Positions 34,971 through 41,742 of a DNA stretch of 64,000 bases are shown here, one piece after another. Position numbers and translations under genes: made by a program. How positions within the stretch are numbered: position 1 is the first letter of the stretch; each line of letters starts with the position of its first letter. The notes below the pieces were generated by a model. The model saw nothing but the letters and a program-made list of their open reading frames with translations, did not search any database and had not been told where the DNA came from. Where the stretch lies: assembly GCF_014596465.1 (NCBI RefSeq), contig NZ_MECK01000445.1, positions 58,490 to 122,489 on the forward strand, in the 5' to 3' direction. The stretch comes from Streptomyces sp. CBMA123 (GTDB lineage: Bacteria; Actinomycetota; Actinomycetes; Streptomycetales; Streptomycetaceae).

Positions 34971-35125
34971 AATCTAGCACCACCCGAAACCCGCGCAGGC
35001 CGCCGAAGCGGCCTCCACCACCTGACCGCACGGTCGAACACGCTCGAACGATTTTGTTCCAACTGGACCCAGCCCAGGCCGCAGCCAGACCACCACGCAC
35101 AGCGTCGCAGCGACCCAACCACCAA

Positions 35126-35158
35126 GGCCCGCTTCCCCCGCACCGGGGGAAGCGGGCC
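35126..35158. terminator. Strong hairpin before the ParE-like remnant
   Basis: GGCCCGCTTCCCCC and its exact complement, a 14-bp stem with loop GCACC, ending 22 bp before the ATG at 35181. Position directly upstream of a start codon suggests it insulates the toxin-like gene or shapes its leader. Confidence 0.7.
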
Positions 35159-35180
35159 CTCCTGCTGAAAGGGGACCACG

Positions 35181-35445
35181 ATGCCGACCCTGCGCTACAC
35201 CACCGCCGCCACCCGCACCCTCGCCCGCCTGGAGCAGCGGCCGCCGGGCCGACCCCGCCCGGCTGCGCCGGGTGCGCCGCGCCCTGGAGCGCCTGGCCGT
35301 CGACCCGCGCCACCCCGGTCTGTGCAGCCGCCGCTACCCCGGCCTGCCCGGCCACAGCGGGTGCCGGGCGTGGACGTCGTTACGTCGACCAGCCGTGCTG
35401 GTGCCGGGCGACCCGGTGGTGCGGCTTCGAACGGCCTTGCGGGGA
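35181..35445 (+). pseudogene. RelE/ParE-like toxin remnant
   Basis: ATG 35181 follows AAAGGGGA and opens MPTLRYTTAATRTLARLEQR. The sense then moves to another frame: DPARLRRVRRALERLAVDPR, HPGLCSRRYPGLPGHSGC, AWTS-. This matches the start of small toxin-like proteins with the RYT...DPARL...DPRHPGL...PGH pattern that resemble RelE/ParE folds. At least two frameshifts occur, and the C-terminal catalytic strands are missing where the RIP gene's stop codon is reached from the other side. Confidence 0.5.
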
Positions 35446-36300
35446 TCAGAGTTGGGCGACGGAGCCCATCACCTCGACGAAGGAGAGCCGGGTCCGCAGG
35501 TCGTTGAAGTTGCGGACGGTGTTGCCGAAGATGTTGATGTAGGACGAACCGTTGCGGTGGACGTCGTGGGCGAACCGGGAGATCTCGTCCCACTGGTTCT
35601 CCAGGCCGGCGAGGTCGCGGCCGAGCGGGGTGTCGTTGTGGTTGTAGATGTTGTTGTAGACCTGGTTGAAGATCGGGCCGAAGCGGGCCGCCTCGGAGAA
35701 CGCCTGGATCATGAGCAGCAAGGATGCGCCGACGTTGTCGTTGTAGCCGGTGGCCCGGCCGAGCACGTAGGCCGCGTTGTAGAGCGTCTGCGGGGTGATC
35801 CGGAGGTTCTCCCGGTTGTTGCCGCCGGGCAGGCTGGTGTAGTTGCCGGTGCGGGTCAGGCTGCGGACGCTGACGCCGAGCGAGGCGCCCAGGTTCCGGC
35901 CGTCGGCGAAGGAGAAGTGGTGCACGCCGCTGATCGGGTCGGCGCCATAGGGGGCGTAGAAGCCGGCCAGGTAGAGGTTGTCGGCCCAGAAGTAGAGGGA
36001 GACGAGCTCGTTGCCGCCGGTGTCGCGGATCCGGACCTGGACGACCCGGGAGCTGTCGGTGGTCGTCTGCATGACCGCGTTCTCGTGGGTGGCGTTCCCG
36101 TAGGTGTTCTGGTGCAGTCCGTCGACGGCGTGGTAGTACCGCGCGGCGTGCTCCTGGCCGCCGTCGGTGATCCGGGAAATGTCCCAGTCGACGATCCGGT
36201 AGTTGGTGGCCGACGCGGTGCCGCTGAGGCAGGTCACCAGCCCCAGGGCCAGGGCGACGCAGACCAGCGCGGAGTACAGCTTCTTCGTGAGGGTGTTCAC
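35446..36300 (-). CDS. Secreted ribosome-inactivating protein (Shiga/ricin A-chain-like rRNA N-glycosylase)
   Basis: A 284-aa precursor with a Sec signal peptide (KK, hydrophobic core, cut near TASA-TN, about residue 31). The mature chain of about 253 residues has the length of a RIP catalytic chain. Active-site residues align in order with Shiga toxin A and ricin: Tyr110 in DNLYLAGFY, Tyr154 in TGNYTSL, Glu203 and Arg206 in AFSEAARFGPI (the E-x-x-R signature), Trp237 in LENQWDEIS, and a final LSFVEVMGSVAQL like the Shiga SF...GSVALIL segment. RIPs remove one adenine from the sarcin-ricin loop of large rRNA and stop translation. There is no B chain or binding domain. GTG start; the ribosome site is weak. 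Probable targets are eukaryotes such as fungi, protozoa or plants, which is inference. Confidence 0.85.
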   Translation of the reverse strand: MNTLTKKLYSALVCVALALGLVTCLSGTASATNYRIVDWDISRITDGGQEHAARYYHAVDGLHQNTYGNATHENAVMQTTTDSSRVVQVRIRDTGGNELVSLYFWADNLYLAGFYAPYGADPISGVHHFSFADGRNLGASLGVSVRSLTRTGNYTSLPGGNNRENLRITPQTLYNAAYVLGRATGYNDNVGASLLLMIQAFSEAARFGPIFNQVYNNIYNHNDTPLGRDLAGLENQWDEISRFAHDVHRNGSSYINIFGNTVRNFNDLRTRLSFVEVMGSVAQL

Positions 36301-37048
36301 TGGATTCAGGGCTTCCCGTCGGGGATCGGGGCTCGGTGACGGCCCGTTCGGTGAGGTCGGCTCAGCCTAGGAATCCGCGCGGGCCGCGCTCGTCCCTGCC
36401 GTGTACACACTGTTGCCCGCCCGTGCACACCGGGACCCGCGTTCCCCGGGTGCCGCTGTCCCGGGACTGCTCGACCACGTAGAGCCCTCGGGGCCCCGCG
36501 ACCAGATCGAGGAGAACGGCGACAAAGGTCGGCGTCTTCCACCCGACCGGCGTTCCTTCACCTGCGCAACGTCACCGTCCGAGACGGTCCGCAGCACCCA
36601 CATCCTGCCCTTCTGGCGCGGGCCCGTGACAGCGGTCAGCGGGCGGAGCCTTGGCGCGCCGACCTCGACCCGCGCACGCCGTCCCACCCCGCCCGGAACC
36701 GCCGACCGCCTCCACCGGCCGGGCCCGCGTGGAACGCACCCCCTCGTTCCCGGGCCCGGCCGCCTGCGCCTCAACACGTCTGGACGGCTTCGTTCGCCGC
36801 ATCCGGTTCGCGCGCAGTGGACCTGCTCCTGCGGCGATGCGGCCGGGCGCGGCACTCAGCGCCACCGCCGCGACGTCGCCGAGTCGCCGACCGCGCCTGG
36901 GAGGCCGCCCACCAGGCCCTGCGTACTCGGTCGCGGGTGTCGATGCGGGCCGCGCGGATCGGCGCGGTTTCTTGTTGGCGGGCGCGGTAGCGGGGTAAAG
37001 ATCGCACAGGTCCTGCGACATGCGCGTGGGCGGAGGAGACGAGGAACT
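36301..37048. other. Intergenic stretch, no gene seen
   Basis: About 750 bp between the divergent RIP and histone-like genes. Open frames on both strands are low-complexity Arg/Pro/Gly. No clear promoter or repeat was identified. Confidence 0.5.
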
Positions 37049-37819
37049 ATGGCAGAAAGCCGTTTCAGTGACACCATCGCCCAGTTGGAGGCGGAACTTC
37101 CCGGCATCGAGGCCCGGCGCCGGCGCCTGGAGGACGAGCTGACCGGCGCCGTGGCGCGCGAGAACGCCGTACGCGGCGCCATCCAGAGCCTGCAGGCCCT
37201 GGCCGGGCTGCCGGCCTCGCAGGGCACCACCGCGGTGGGCACCATTCGGGCAGAGGCGGACGCCATCGCCGGGGTCCGGCCGCAGCAGCTCGCGGCCGAA
37301 GCCGGGGCGGCGCCGGACCGGGGCGGGGAGCCGGCCGAGAAGGCCACCACACGCACGGGCACGGTCACGAAGACGGCGAAGAAGACCACCGCCAAGAAGG
37401 CTGCCCCCGCGAAGAAGGCCGCAGCGAAGAAGGCTGCCCCCGCGAAGGAGGCTGCTCCCGCGAAGAAGGCCGCGGCGAAGAAGACCTCCGGCAGCGCGCG
37501 GCCGCGTACTGCGGCGAAGAAGACGGCCGCGACCCGGAACACCGGGCCGGTGCGCACCGGCGCCGAGCCGGCCCCCGAGAAGAGCGAAACGGCTGCGCCC
37601 GCGCCCGGGCGGCGAACGACCGGGGCTACCTCCGAGAGCGTGCTGGGCGTGCTGGCCGGCGCTCAGGGGCCGCTGCGTGCCCGGGAGGTGATGGTCCGGC
37701 TGGGGATCGAGGAGTCGGCGGGCAACGTGAACGCGGTGCGCACCATGCTGGAGCGCCTGGCCAAGGCCGGCCGGGCGCAGCGCCCGGGTCGTGGCCTGTA
37801 CGCGCAACTGGACGGCTGA
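37049..37819 (+). CDS. Lysine-rich histone-like protein with coiled coil and winged helix
   Basis: 256 aa. Residues 1-60 form a coiled coil (FSDTIAQLEAELPGIEARRR, RLEDELTGAVARENAVRGAI). Residues about 110-165 are a KKAAPAKKAAAKK repeat like the C-terminal tails of actinobacterial HupS and eukaryotic H1, expected to bind DNA without sequence preference. After a Pro/Thr linker, the last 55 residues form a winged-helix-like domain (SESVLGVLAGAQGPLRAREV, MVRLGIEESAGNVNAVRTML, ERLAKAGRAQRPGRGLYAQL). It starts at ATG 37049 with GAGGA before it; the longer upstream frame has no coding character. Probably a nucleoid-associated protein that recognises or organises DNA. Confidence 0.75.
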   Translation: MAESRFSDTIAQLEAELPGIEARRRRLEDELTGAVARENAVRGAIQSLQALAGLPASQGTTAVGTIRAEADAIAGVRPQQLAAEAGAAPDRGGEPAEKATTRTGTVTKTAKKTTAKKAAPAKKAAAKKAAPAKEAAPAKKAAAKKTSGSARPRTAAKKTAATRNTGPVRTGAEPAPEKSETAAPAPGRRTTGATSESVLGVLAGAQGPLRAREVMVRLGIEESAGNVNAVRTMLERLAKAGRAQRPGRGLYAQLDG

Positions 37820-37942
37820 CCCGCCGGGGGCCAGCCTGCGGCCGGTTCGCGATTCTGCCCGCCTCACTGCCGGCCGGTCGCGTCACATCGCCGGGTGCGG
37901 CACCCGGACTACCGGGTCGTCACCGTTTCTGTCTGAGACGCT

Positions 37943-37974
37943 GGAAGGGCGCCACCTGCGGGTGGCGGCCTTCC
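37943..37974 (+). terminator. Terminator-like hairpin
   Basis: GGAAGG-G-CGCCACC and GGTGGCG-G-CCTTCC pair around TGCG with one G-G mismatch, about 125 bp after the histone-like gene. Could serve either strand, since the nucleoside hydrolase gene ends at 38088. Confidence 0.6.
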
Positions 37975-38087
37975 GGTGCCTTCTCGGGGCCTCGGCAGCC
38001 TACCGCCGCCCCCGGACGTCGCCCAAGGCTCACCCTGGCGCGCGTGCACTGGAGGGGCTCCTTCAAGCTCGCTCGGAGCGAGGGCCG

Positions 38088-38960
38088 TCACCCGGTAGCC
38101 GTGAGGACGTCCAGGAATTGAGCGTGGTCGACCGAGACCGAGATCCGCGTCCGGGTGCCAGCCGCCGGACGCGCACCCCAGGCGCCGCGCTCGCGGTACA
38201 CCTCGACCTCGCGGAACGCGCAGACGGATTCGTCGAGCGCCACGGCCGCCGCGAGCGGGTCGTGGAAGGCCTTGCCTGCGCGGCGCTTGGCCAGGTAGAC
38301 CCCCATGCCCTCCCGCACGAGCACCATCCCGGGTGTGAGCCGCCGCGCCGACAGGGCGGCGTGCATCGCGCCGTCGTAGACGACGCCGTGGCAGACGTTC
38401 TTCGAGACGAGCACCCGCTCACCGACGTGGGGCGATTGCAGCAGCTTCAACGCGGCGTCCGGGGCGCCGTTGAAGTTGAACGTCGGGCAGGTCTCGCGTC
38501 CCTCGAACTTGGGGAGACGGTGTTCGGGCGGGACGACGGAGTCGCCGGCGAAGCCGCCCTGCGCGACCCAGCGGGCGATGCGCACGTCCGGTTCCCGCTC
38601 CAGGAGCAGGCCGGGATTCTTCAGCGGCGCCCCCGTGAGCAGCGTCGCGTTCCCGCTGGCGAAGGCGTCCCGCAGCAGCTGCCAGGCCTCGGCGTCGGGT
38701 TCGCGAGCCGGAACCTTCCCAAGCCATCGGCGGTGGAAGCCCGACACCGGCTTCACGTCGGTGCCGGGCCGGTACGCGCCGACCGGCACGGGCACCCCGA
38801 GGCGCCCGAGGAGGTGCTTGACGATGCCGACCTGCTCATCCGATCCGGGCATGACCGTCACGGCCACCAGGCGTGCCCACGGATGGGTCGCGAGGGCACA
38901 CAGGGTGAAGACGTCGTCGGGGTCGCCGGTCTCCATGTCGAAAACGATCGGGATTGCCAT
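38088..38960 (-). CDS. Inosine/uridine-preferring nucleoside hydrolase family protein
   Basis: 290 aa from ATG 38960. The N-terminal IPIVFDMETGDPDDVF corresponds to the calcium-binding D-x-D-x-x-x-D-D loop of nucleoside hydrolases. It is followed by THPWARLVAVTVMPGSDEQV (the substrate-side segment) and, later, GGFAGDSVVPPE, TFNFNGAPDAALKLL (family: E.N...DP.AA) and a C-terminal catalytic-His-like HDPLAAAVAL. These enzymes cleave the N-glycosidic bond of ribonucleosides in purine and pyrimidine salvage. Met instead of Asp at the second loop position (DMETGD) is slightly off the canonical motif. Start: the frame is open to 38996, but ATG 38960 fits family length. Monocistronic. Confidence 0.8.
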   Translation of the reverse strand: MAIPIVFDMETGDPDDVFTLCALATHPWARLVAVTVMPGSDEQVGIVKHLLGRLGVPVPVGAYRPGTDVKPVSGFHRRWLGKVPAREPDAEAWQLLRDAFASGNATLLTGAPLKNPGLLLEREPDVRIARWVAQGGFAGDSVVPPEHRLPKFEGRETCPTFNFNGAPDAALKLLQSPHVGERVLVSKNVCHGVVYDGAMHAALSARRLTPGMVLVREGMGVYLAKRRAGKAFHDPLAAAVALDESVCAFREVEVYRERGAWGARPAAGTRTRISVSVDHAQFLDVLTATG

Positions 38961-38999
38961 GCCCGCGACCGTACCGATCCGACGGAGCGTCACCAACGG

Positions 39000-39215
39000 A
39001 ATATCGGCGGGACGAGCGCGTTCGGCCGCCTCCTGTTCGGCGGCGCCGACGTCACCTCTCCATCCGCCTCACTCCGCCCGAAGGCCGCCTCGATCCGGCG
39101 CGGAGCGCCGCTGCGGGTGATGACCTCACGGAGGCGTTCGACGCCGTCGGCGGCGAGGTCGGCGGAGCCGAGGAGGTCGTTCAAGAGACGGGCATCAGAG
39201 GCTGAGCAGAAGGCG
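39000..39215 (-). pseudogene. Possible polyprenyl synthetase C-terminal fragment
   Basis: The minus strand reads ASDARLLNDLLGSADLAADG, then VERLREVITRSGAPRRIEAAF, resembling the last helices of polyprenyl diphosphate synthases (LL.GDP.LDE.GV..LR.VI..TGA...IE). Nothing upstream in frame continues the family, and the end is lost. No DDxxD motif is present. Confidence 0.35.
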
Positions 39216-39482
39216 AGGGTTTCCGCGACCAGCAGCGTGCACTGACCGTCGAACCCACTGCCGCCAGATACGAAACCGGACCGGCGGACAGCGACATGAC
39301 AGGGGCACGCGGAAGTCAGCACACGCCCCGAAGCTTGTCCGGCGGACCCCAAGACCATGGCCATGCCGACAGCAGGGGGCGCCTGCTCACCGCGCTGCAG
39401 CTGCGTCGAGGCCTGGCGCCGTACATCACCCTGCCGGGGCCGCCGAGCTGCGGCGATCAAACTTCGATGTCACGAACCGACG

Positions 39483-39530
39483 TTGGTCAAGGCTCAGTGG
39501 CAATCGGTCAGGGTTCAGTGGCAGAGGACA
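39483..39530 (-). repeat. Solo IS21-like end
   Basis: The complement reads TGTCCTCTGCCACTGAACCC, then TGACCGATTGCCACTGAGCC and TTGACC, with the internal repeats of an IS21-type end. It matches the ends at 25757 and 26821 in TGTCCTCTG and TGACCGATTGCCA. No transposase genes adjoin it. Confidence 0.55.
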
Positions 39531-39829
39531 TTGCCCGCGCCGCCCGGCCCGGTGTGCCGGGCCCCGCCCCGCCGCTGCGCCCTGGTCGCCGTCCTGGACG
39601 GCCGCCAGGCCGTCCCGCTGCGGTGAGGTTTGAGGGGGTGTAGTTGAGGTGTGGGGTGGTGTGTGGGCTGGGGTGTTGGTGGGGTGAGAACGGGGTCGGG
39701 GTGGTGGGTGGTTGGGGTCGGGTGGTGTGGGCTGGGGCGTTGGGGGTTGGGTGGGTTTGATCTTCGGTGTTGAAGGTTTCAGCGTGCGCTAATGGCTGTT
39801 TCCGTGCCCGGCGCCATGCGGCGCGGATC
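39531..39829. other. G+T-rich stretch with a hairpin
   Basis: A perfect hairpin GGACGGCC-GCCA-GGCCGTCC lies at 39596-39615. From 39622 to about 39770 the plus strand is almost pure G and T (GGGGTGGTGTGTGGGCTGGG). No gene. Confidence 0.55.
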
Positions 39830-40085
39830 CTCCAGACGGTGAAGCTGCGGGCGTTCAATCCGCGGGCGACCGAGTGGCAGCGCATGCACGCGGTCGCGGC
39901 CGCGTTCCACATCGGGCACGGCCACCTCGACCCCACCGACCGCGAGAAGCACGGCGAGCTGATCTCCTGGCTCGACCGCCAGCGCTACCTGAACGGCCAA
40001 GGCCTGCTCGACGCCGCGCGCGTCTCGGAGCTGGACGCGCGCGGCATGATCTGGTCCAAGCACGCGAACTGGTGCCGGCCGCTCG
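39830..40085 (+). pseudogene. Helicase-associated (HA) domain remnant
   Basis: The plus strand reads LRAFNPRATEWQRMHAVAAA, then FHIGHGHLDPTDREKHGELI, SWLDRQRYLNGQGLLDAARV and SELDARGMIWSKHANW, one HA repeat as found in the C-terminal part of large actinobacterial DEAD/DEAH helicases. The helicase core upstream is absent, and the frame degenerates after HANW. It is a 3' fragment of a once larger gene. Confidence 0.65.
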
Positions 40086-40315
40086 CGGTGGGGCGGGGGC
40101 CGGCGCGCGCGGGCGGCCTCGGAAGGCCGCCAGGCGGCCCCGCCGGGGTCAGCGCCCGCCAAGCCTGGGCCTGCCGAGCCGCTCCAGCTTCTCGGCAGCT
40201 TGGTGTGCGCGTTCTCCGGTGGCGTCGTCAGATCGCCCTGGCTCCGCCCGGTCTGCGGCAGCTGCCCCGTGCGCCCGGGCGCGGCCTGGGACAAGGTCGC
40301 GCCCGGCTGAGTCGT

Positions 40316-41017
40316 CTATTTCTCGTAGGTGCGTCTCCACCGTGTTTGGTGCTGGCGGTCGCCTTGTCCGGCTCCGTTGATCTGGGGGAAGGAGAGCAGG
40401 CTGGCGCCGTTGTTCCACAGGCCGAGCAGGTCGCGGTGCAGGGCCCAGATGCCGTGCTCGATGCACAGGTTCTGGGCGGGGCGGGTGAACCGGGAGGTGG
40501 TGACGAACACGGCGACCTGGGCTCGATGATGCTGTAGCGCGCCCATCATGTCGCGGATCTCCCGGGCGGGGATCGCGTTGCCCGGCGCGTATCTCTTGCA
40601 CTGCACGATCATGGTCCGGCCGTCGGGCAGGACGCCCTTGATGTCGGCGCCATTGTCGCCGGCCCCGCCGACCCGTTCCACCTGGGTGCAGCCGTCCCGT
40701 CGGCACAGGCCAGCCACGAAGCCCTCGAACTCGGTGCCGGTCATCCGGTCGACCTCGGCCAGCGTGCGGTGCCCAGCCGCGACGGCGTCCAGCGCCCGCC
40801 ACCGCCGGTCCTCGGCCCGGGCAGCACGGTCCTTGCGCCACAGCGTCCAGCCGCCCGCCATCGCGCCCGAGACCGCCAGCGCGACCACCACGTACACCCA
40901 CACCAGGTGCCAGAACATCACCAGCAGCACGGCAGCGACCAACCCACCGATCCCGAACATCTTCAGTCTGGCCGTCCGCCGCCTGGCCGTCGCCGACCTG
41001 CGCTTCCTTCCCACCAT
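40316..41017 (-). CDS. Membrane-anchored Mrr-type restriction endonuclease
   Basis: 233 aa from ATG 41017. A basic N-terminus, two transmembrane helices (about residues 20-60) and a short linker precede a PD-(D/E)xK nuclease of the Mrr_cat family: MTGTEFEGFVAGLCRRDGC, VGGAGDNGADIKGVLPDGR (catalytic Asp), MIVQCKRYAPGN (Q-x-K), REIRDMMGALQHHRAQVAVF and VTTSRFTRPAQNLCIEHGIW. Such proteins cut modified or foreign DNA; the membrane anchor suggests action at the cell surface on incoming DNA. It lies divergently 218 bp from the nSTAND pair, so the two may form one defence locus. Confidence 0.85.
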   Translation of the reverse strand: MVGRKRRSATARRRTARLKMFGIGGLVAAVLLVMFWHLVWVYVVVALAVSGAMAGGWTLWRKDRAARAEDRRWRALDAVAAGHRTLAEVDRMTGTEFEGFVAGLCRRDGCTQVERVGGAGDNGADIKGVLPDGRTMIVQCKRYAPGNAIPAREIRDMMGALQHHRAQVAVFVTTSRFTRPAQNLCIEHGIWALHRDLLGLWNNGASLLSFPQINGAGQGDRQHQTRWRRTYEK

Positions 41018-41234
41018 CGCCCCCTCACGTCCATCGAATCCACCTCGGCTTGCCTCCCCCACCGGCAGCCGGGACGAACGCTGTAGAGGCCCCCGACTGA
41101 GAAGGCATCCGCAATCCGCTTGCGGCGTATGACGTTTCGCTGTTCAAGGGCCTGCCATGACATGCCACCGGTAGTCGGCCGTTCGGGCTAAGGTGAACGG
41201 TCGTCAGGGAGTTGACTCGCGCAGGGGGACGGAT

Positions 41235-41660
41235 ATGGATCCGGAGCTGACCGCGCTGGCGGCCACCGCGGCGACCACCGTGGTGCAGTTGCTGGCCACC
41301 GAGAGCTGGGAGAAGGCCAAGAGCGCCGTCGGATGGTTGTGGGGCAAGGTGCACCCGGAGCGGGCCGCGGCCGTGGTGGCCGAACTGGAGGAGACCCGCG
41401 GCGAGGTGCTGACGGCTCGGGAGAGCGGCGACGAGCAGGCGGAGCAGGAGCTGATCGGTGACTGGCGCCGCCGGCTGGCCAGACTGCTGCGTGAGGGCGA
41501 TCCGCAGCTCGCCGACGAGCTGCGGCGCCTGCTGGACGAGCTGGCCCCGCACCTGCCCGAGACCGGCACCGGGTCCGGTGGCACTACGGTGAACGTGAAC
41601 GCCTCCGACAACGCCCGGGCGTACGTGGCCGGGCGCGACCTGCACATCACCGAGCGATGA
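41235..41660 (+). CDS. Small partner protein of the nSTAND ATPase, with C-terminal tag
   Basis: 141 aa. An N-terminal hydrophobic helix (TALAATAATTVVQLLATESW) and an amphipathic helical part (AAAVVAELEETRGEVLTARE, RLARLLREGDPQLADELRRL) end in the motif NASDNARAYVAGRDLHITER. The same motif starts the next protein. ATG 41235 is chosen for GGGGGA before it. The stop codon overlaps the ATG of the 1243-aa nSTAND gene (ATGA), implying translational coupling and a shared complex. The fold is unknown; the helical N-terminus resembles the small adaptor proteins of NTP-dependent conflict systems. Confidence 0.75.
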   Translation: MDPELTALAATAATTVVQLLATESWEKAKSAVGWLWGKVHPERAAAVVAELEETRGEVLTARESGDEQAEQELIGDWRRRLARLLREGDPQLADELRRLLDELAPHLPETGTGSGGTTVNVNASDNARAYVAGRDLHITER

Positions 41661-41742
41661 GCGAGGACGAGCCGCAGGTTCACCTGGAGGTGAACGCCTC
41701 CGACGACGCCCGGGCGTACGTGGCCGGGCGCGACCTGCACAT
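41595..41742 (+). repeat. 53-bp direct repeat across the gene junction
   Basis: 41595-41647 and 41690-41742 are identical at 52 of 53 positions. They encode VNASDNARAYVAGRDLH at the end of one protein and VNASDDARAYVAGRDLH at the start of the next. Recent duplication or ongoing conversion is likely; homologous exchange would delete 95 bp and shift the frame at the junction (95 is not a multiple of three). Confidence 0.95.

Noticed and set aside
35272..36339. 355-codon plus-strand open frame
   Set aside because: Antisense to the RIP gene; Val/Gly-rich and without domain. Only its first 50 codons belong to the ParE-like remnant.
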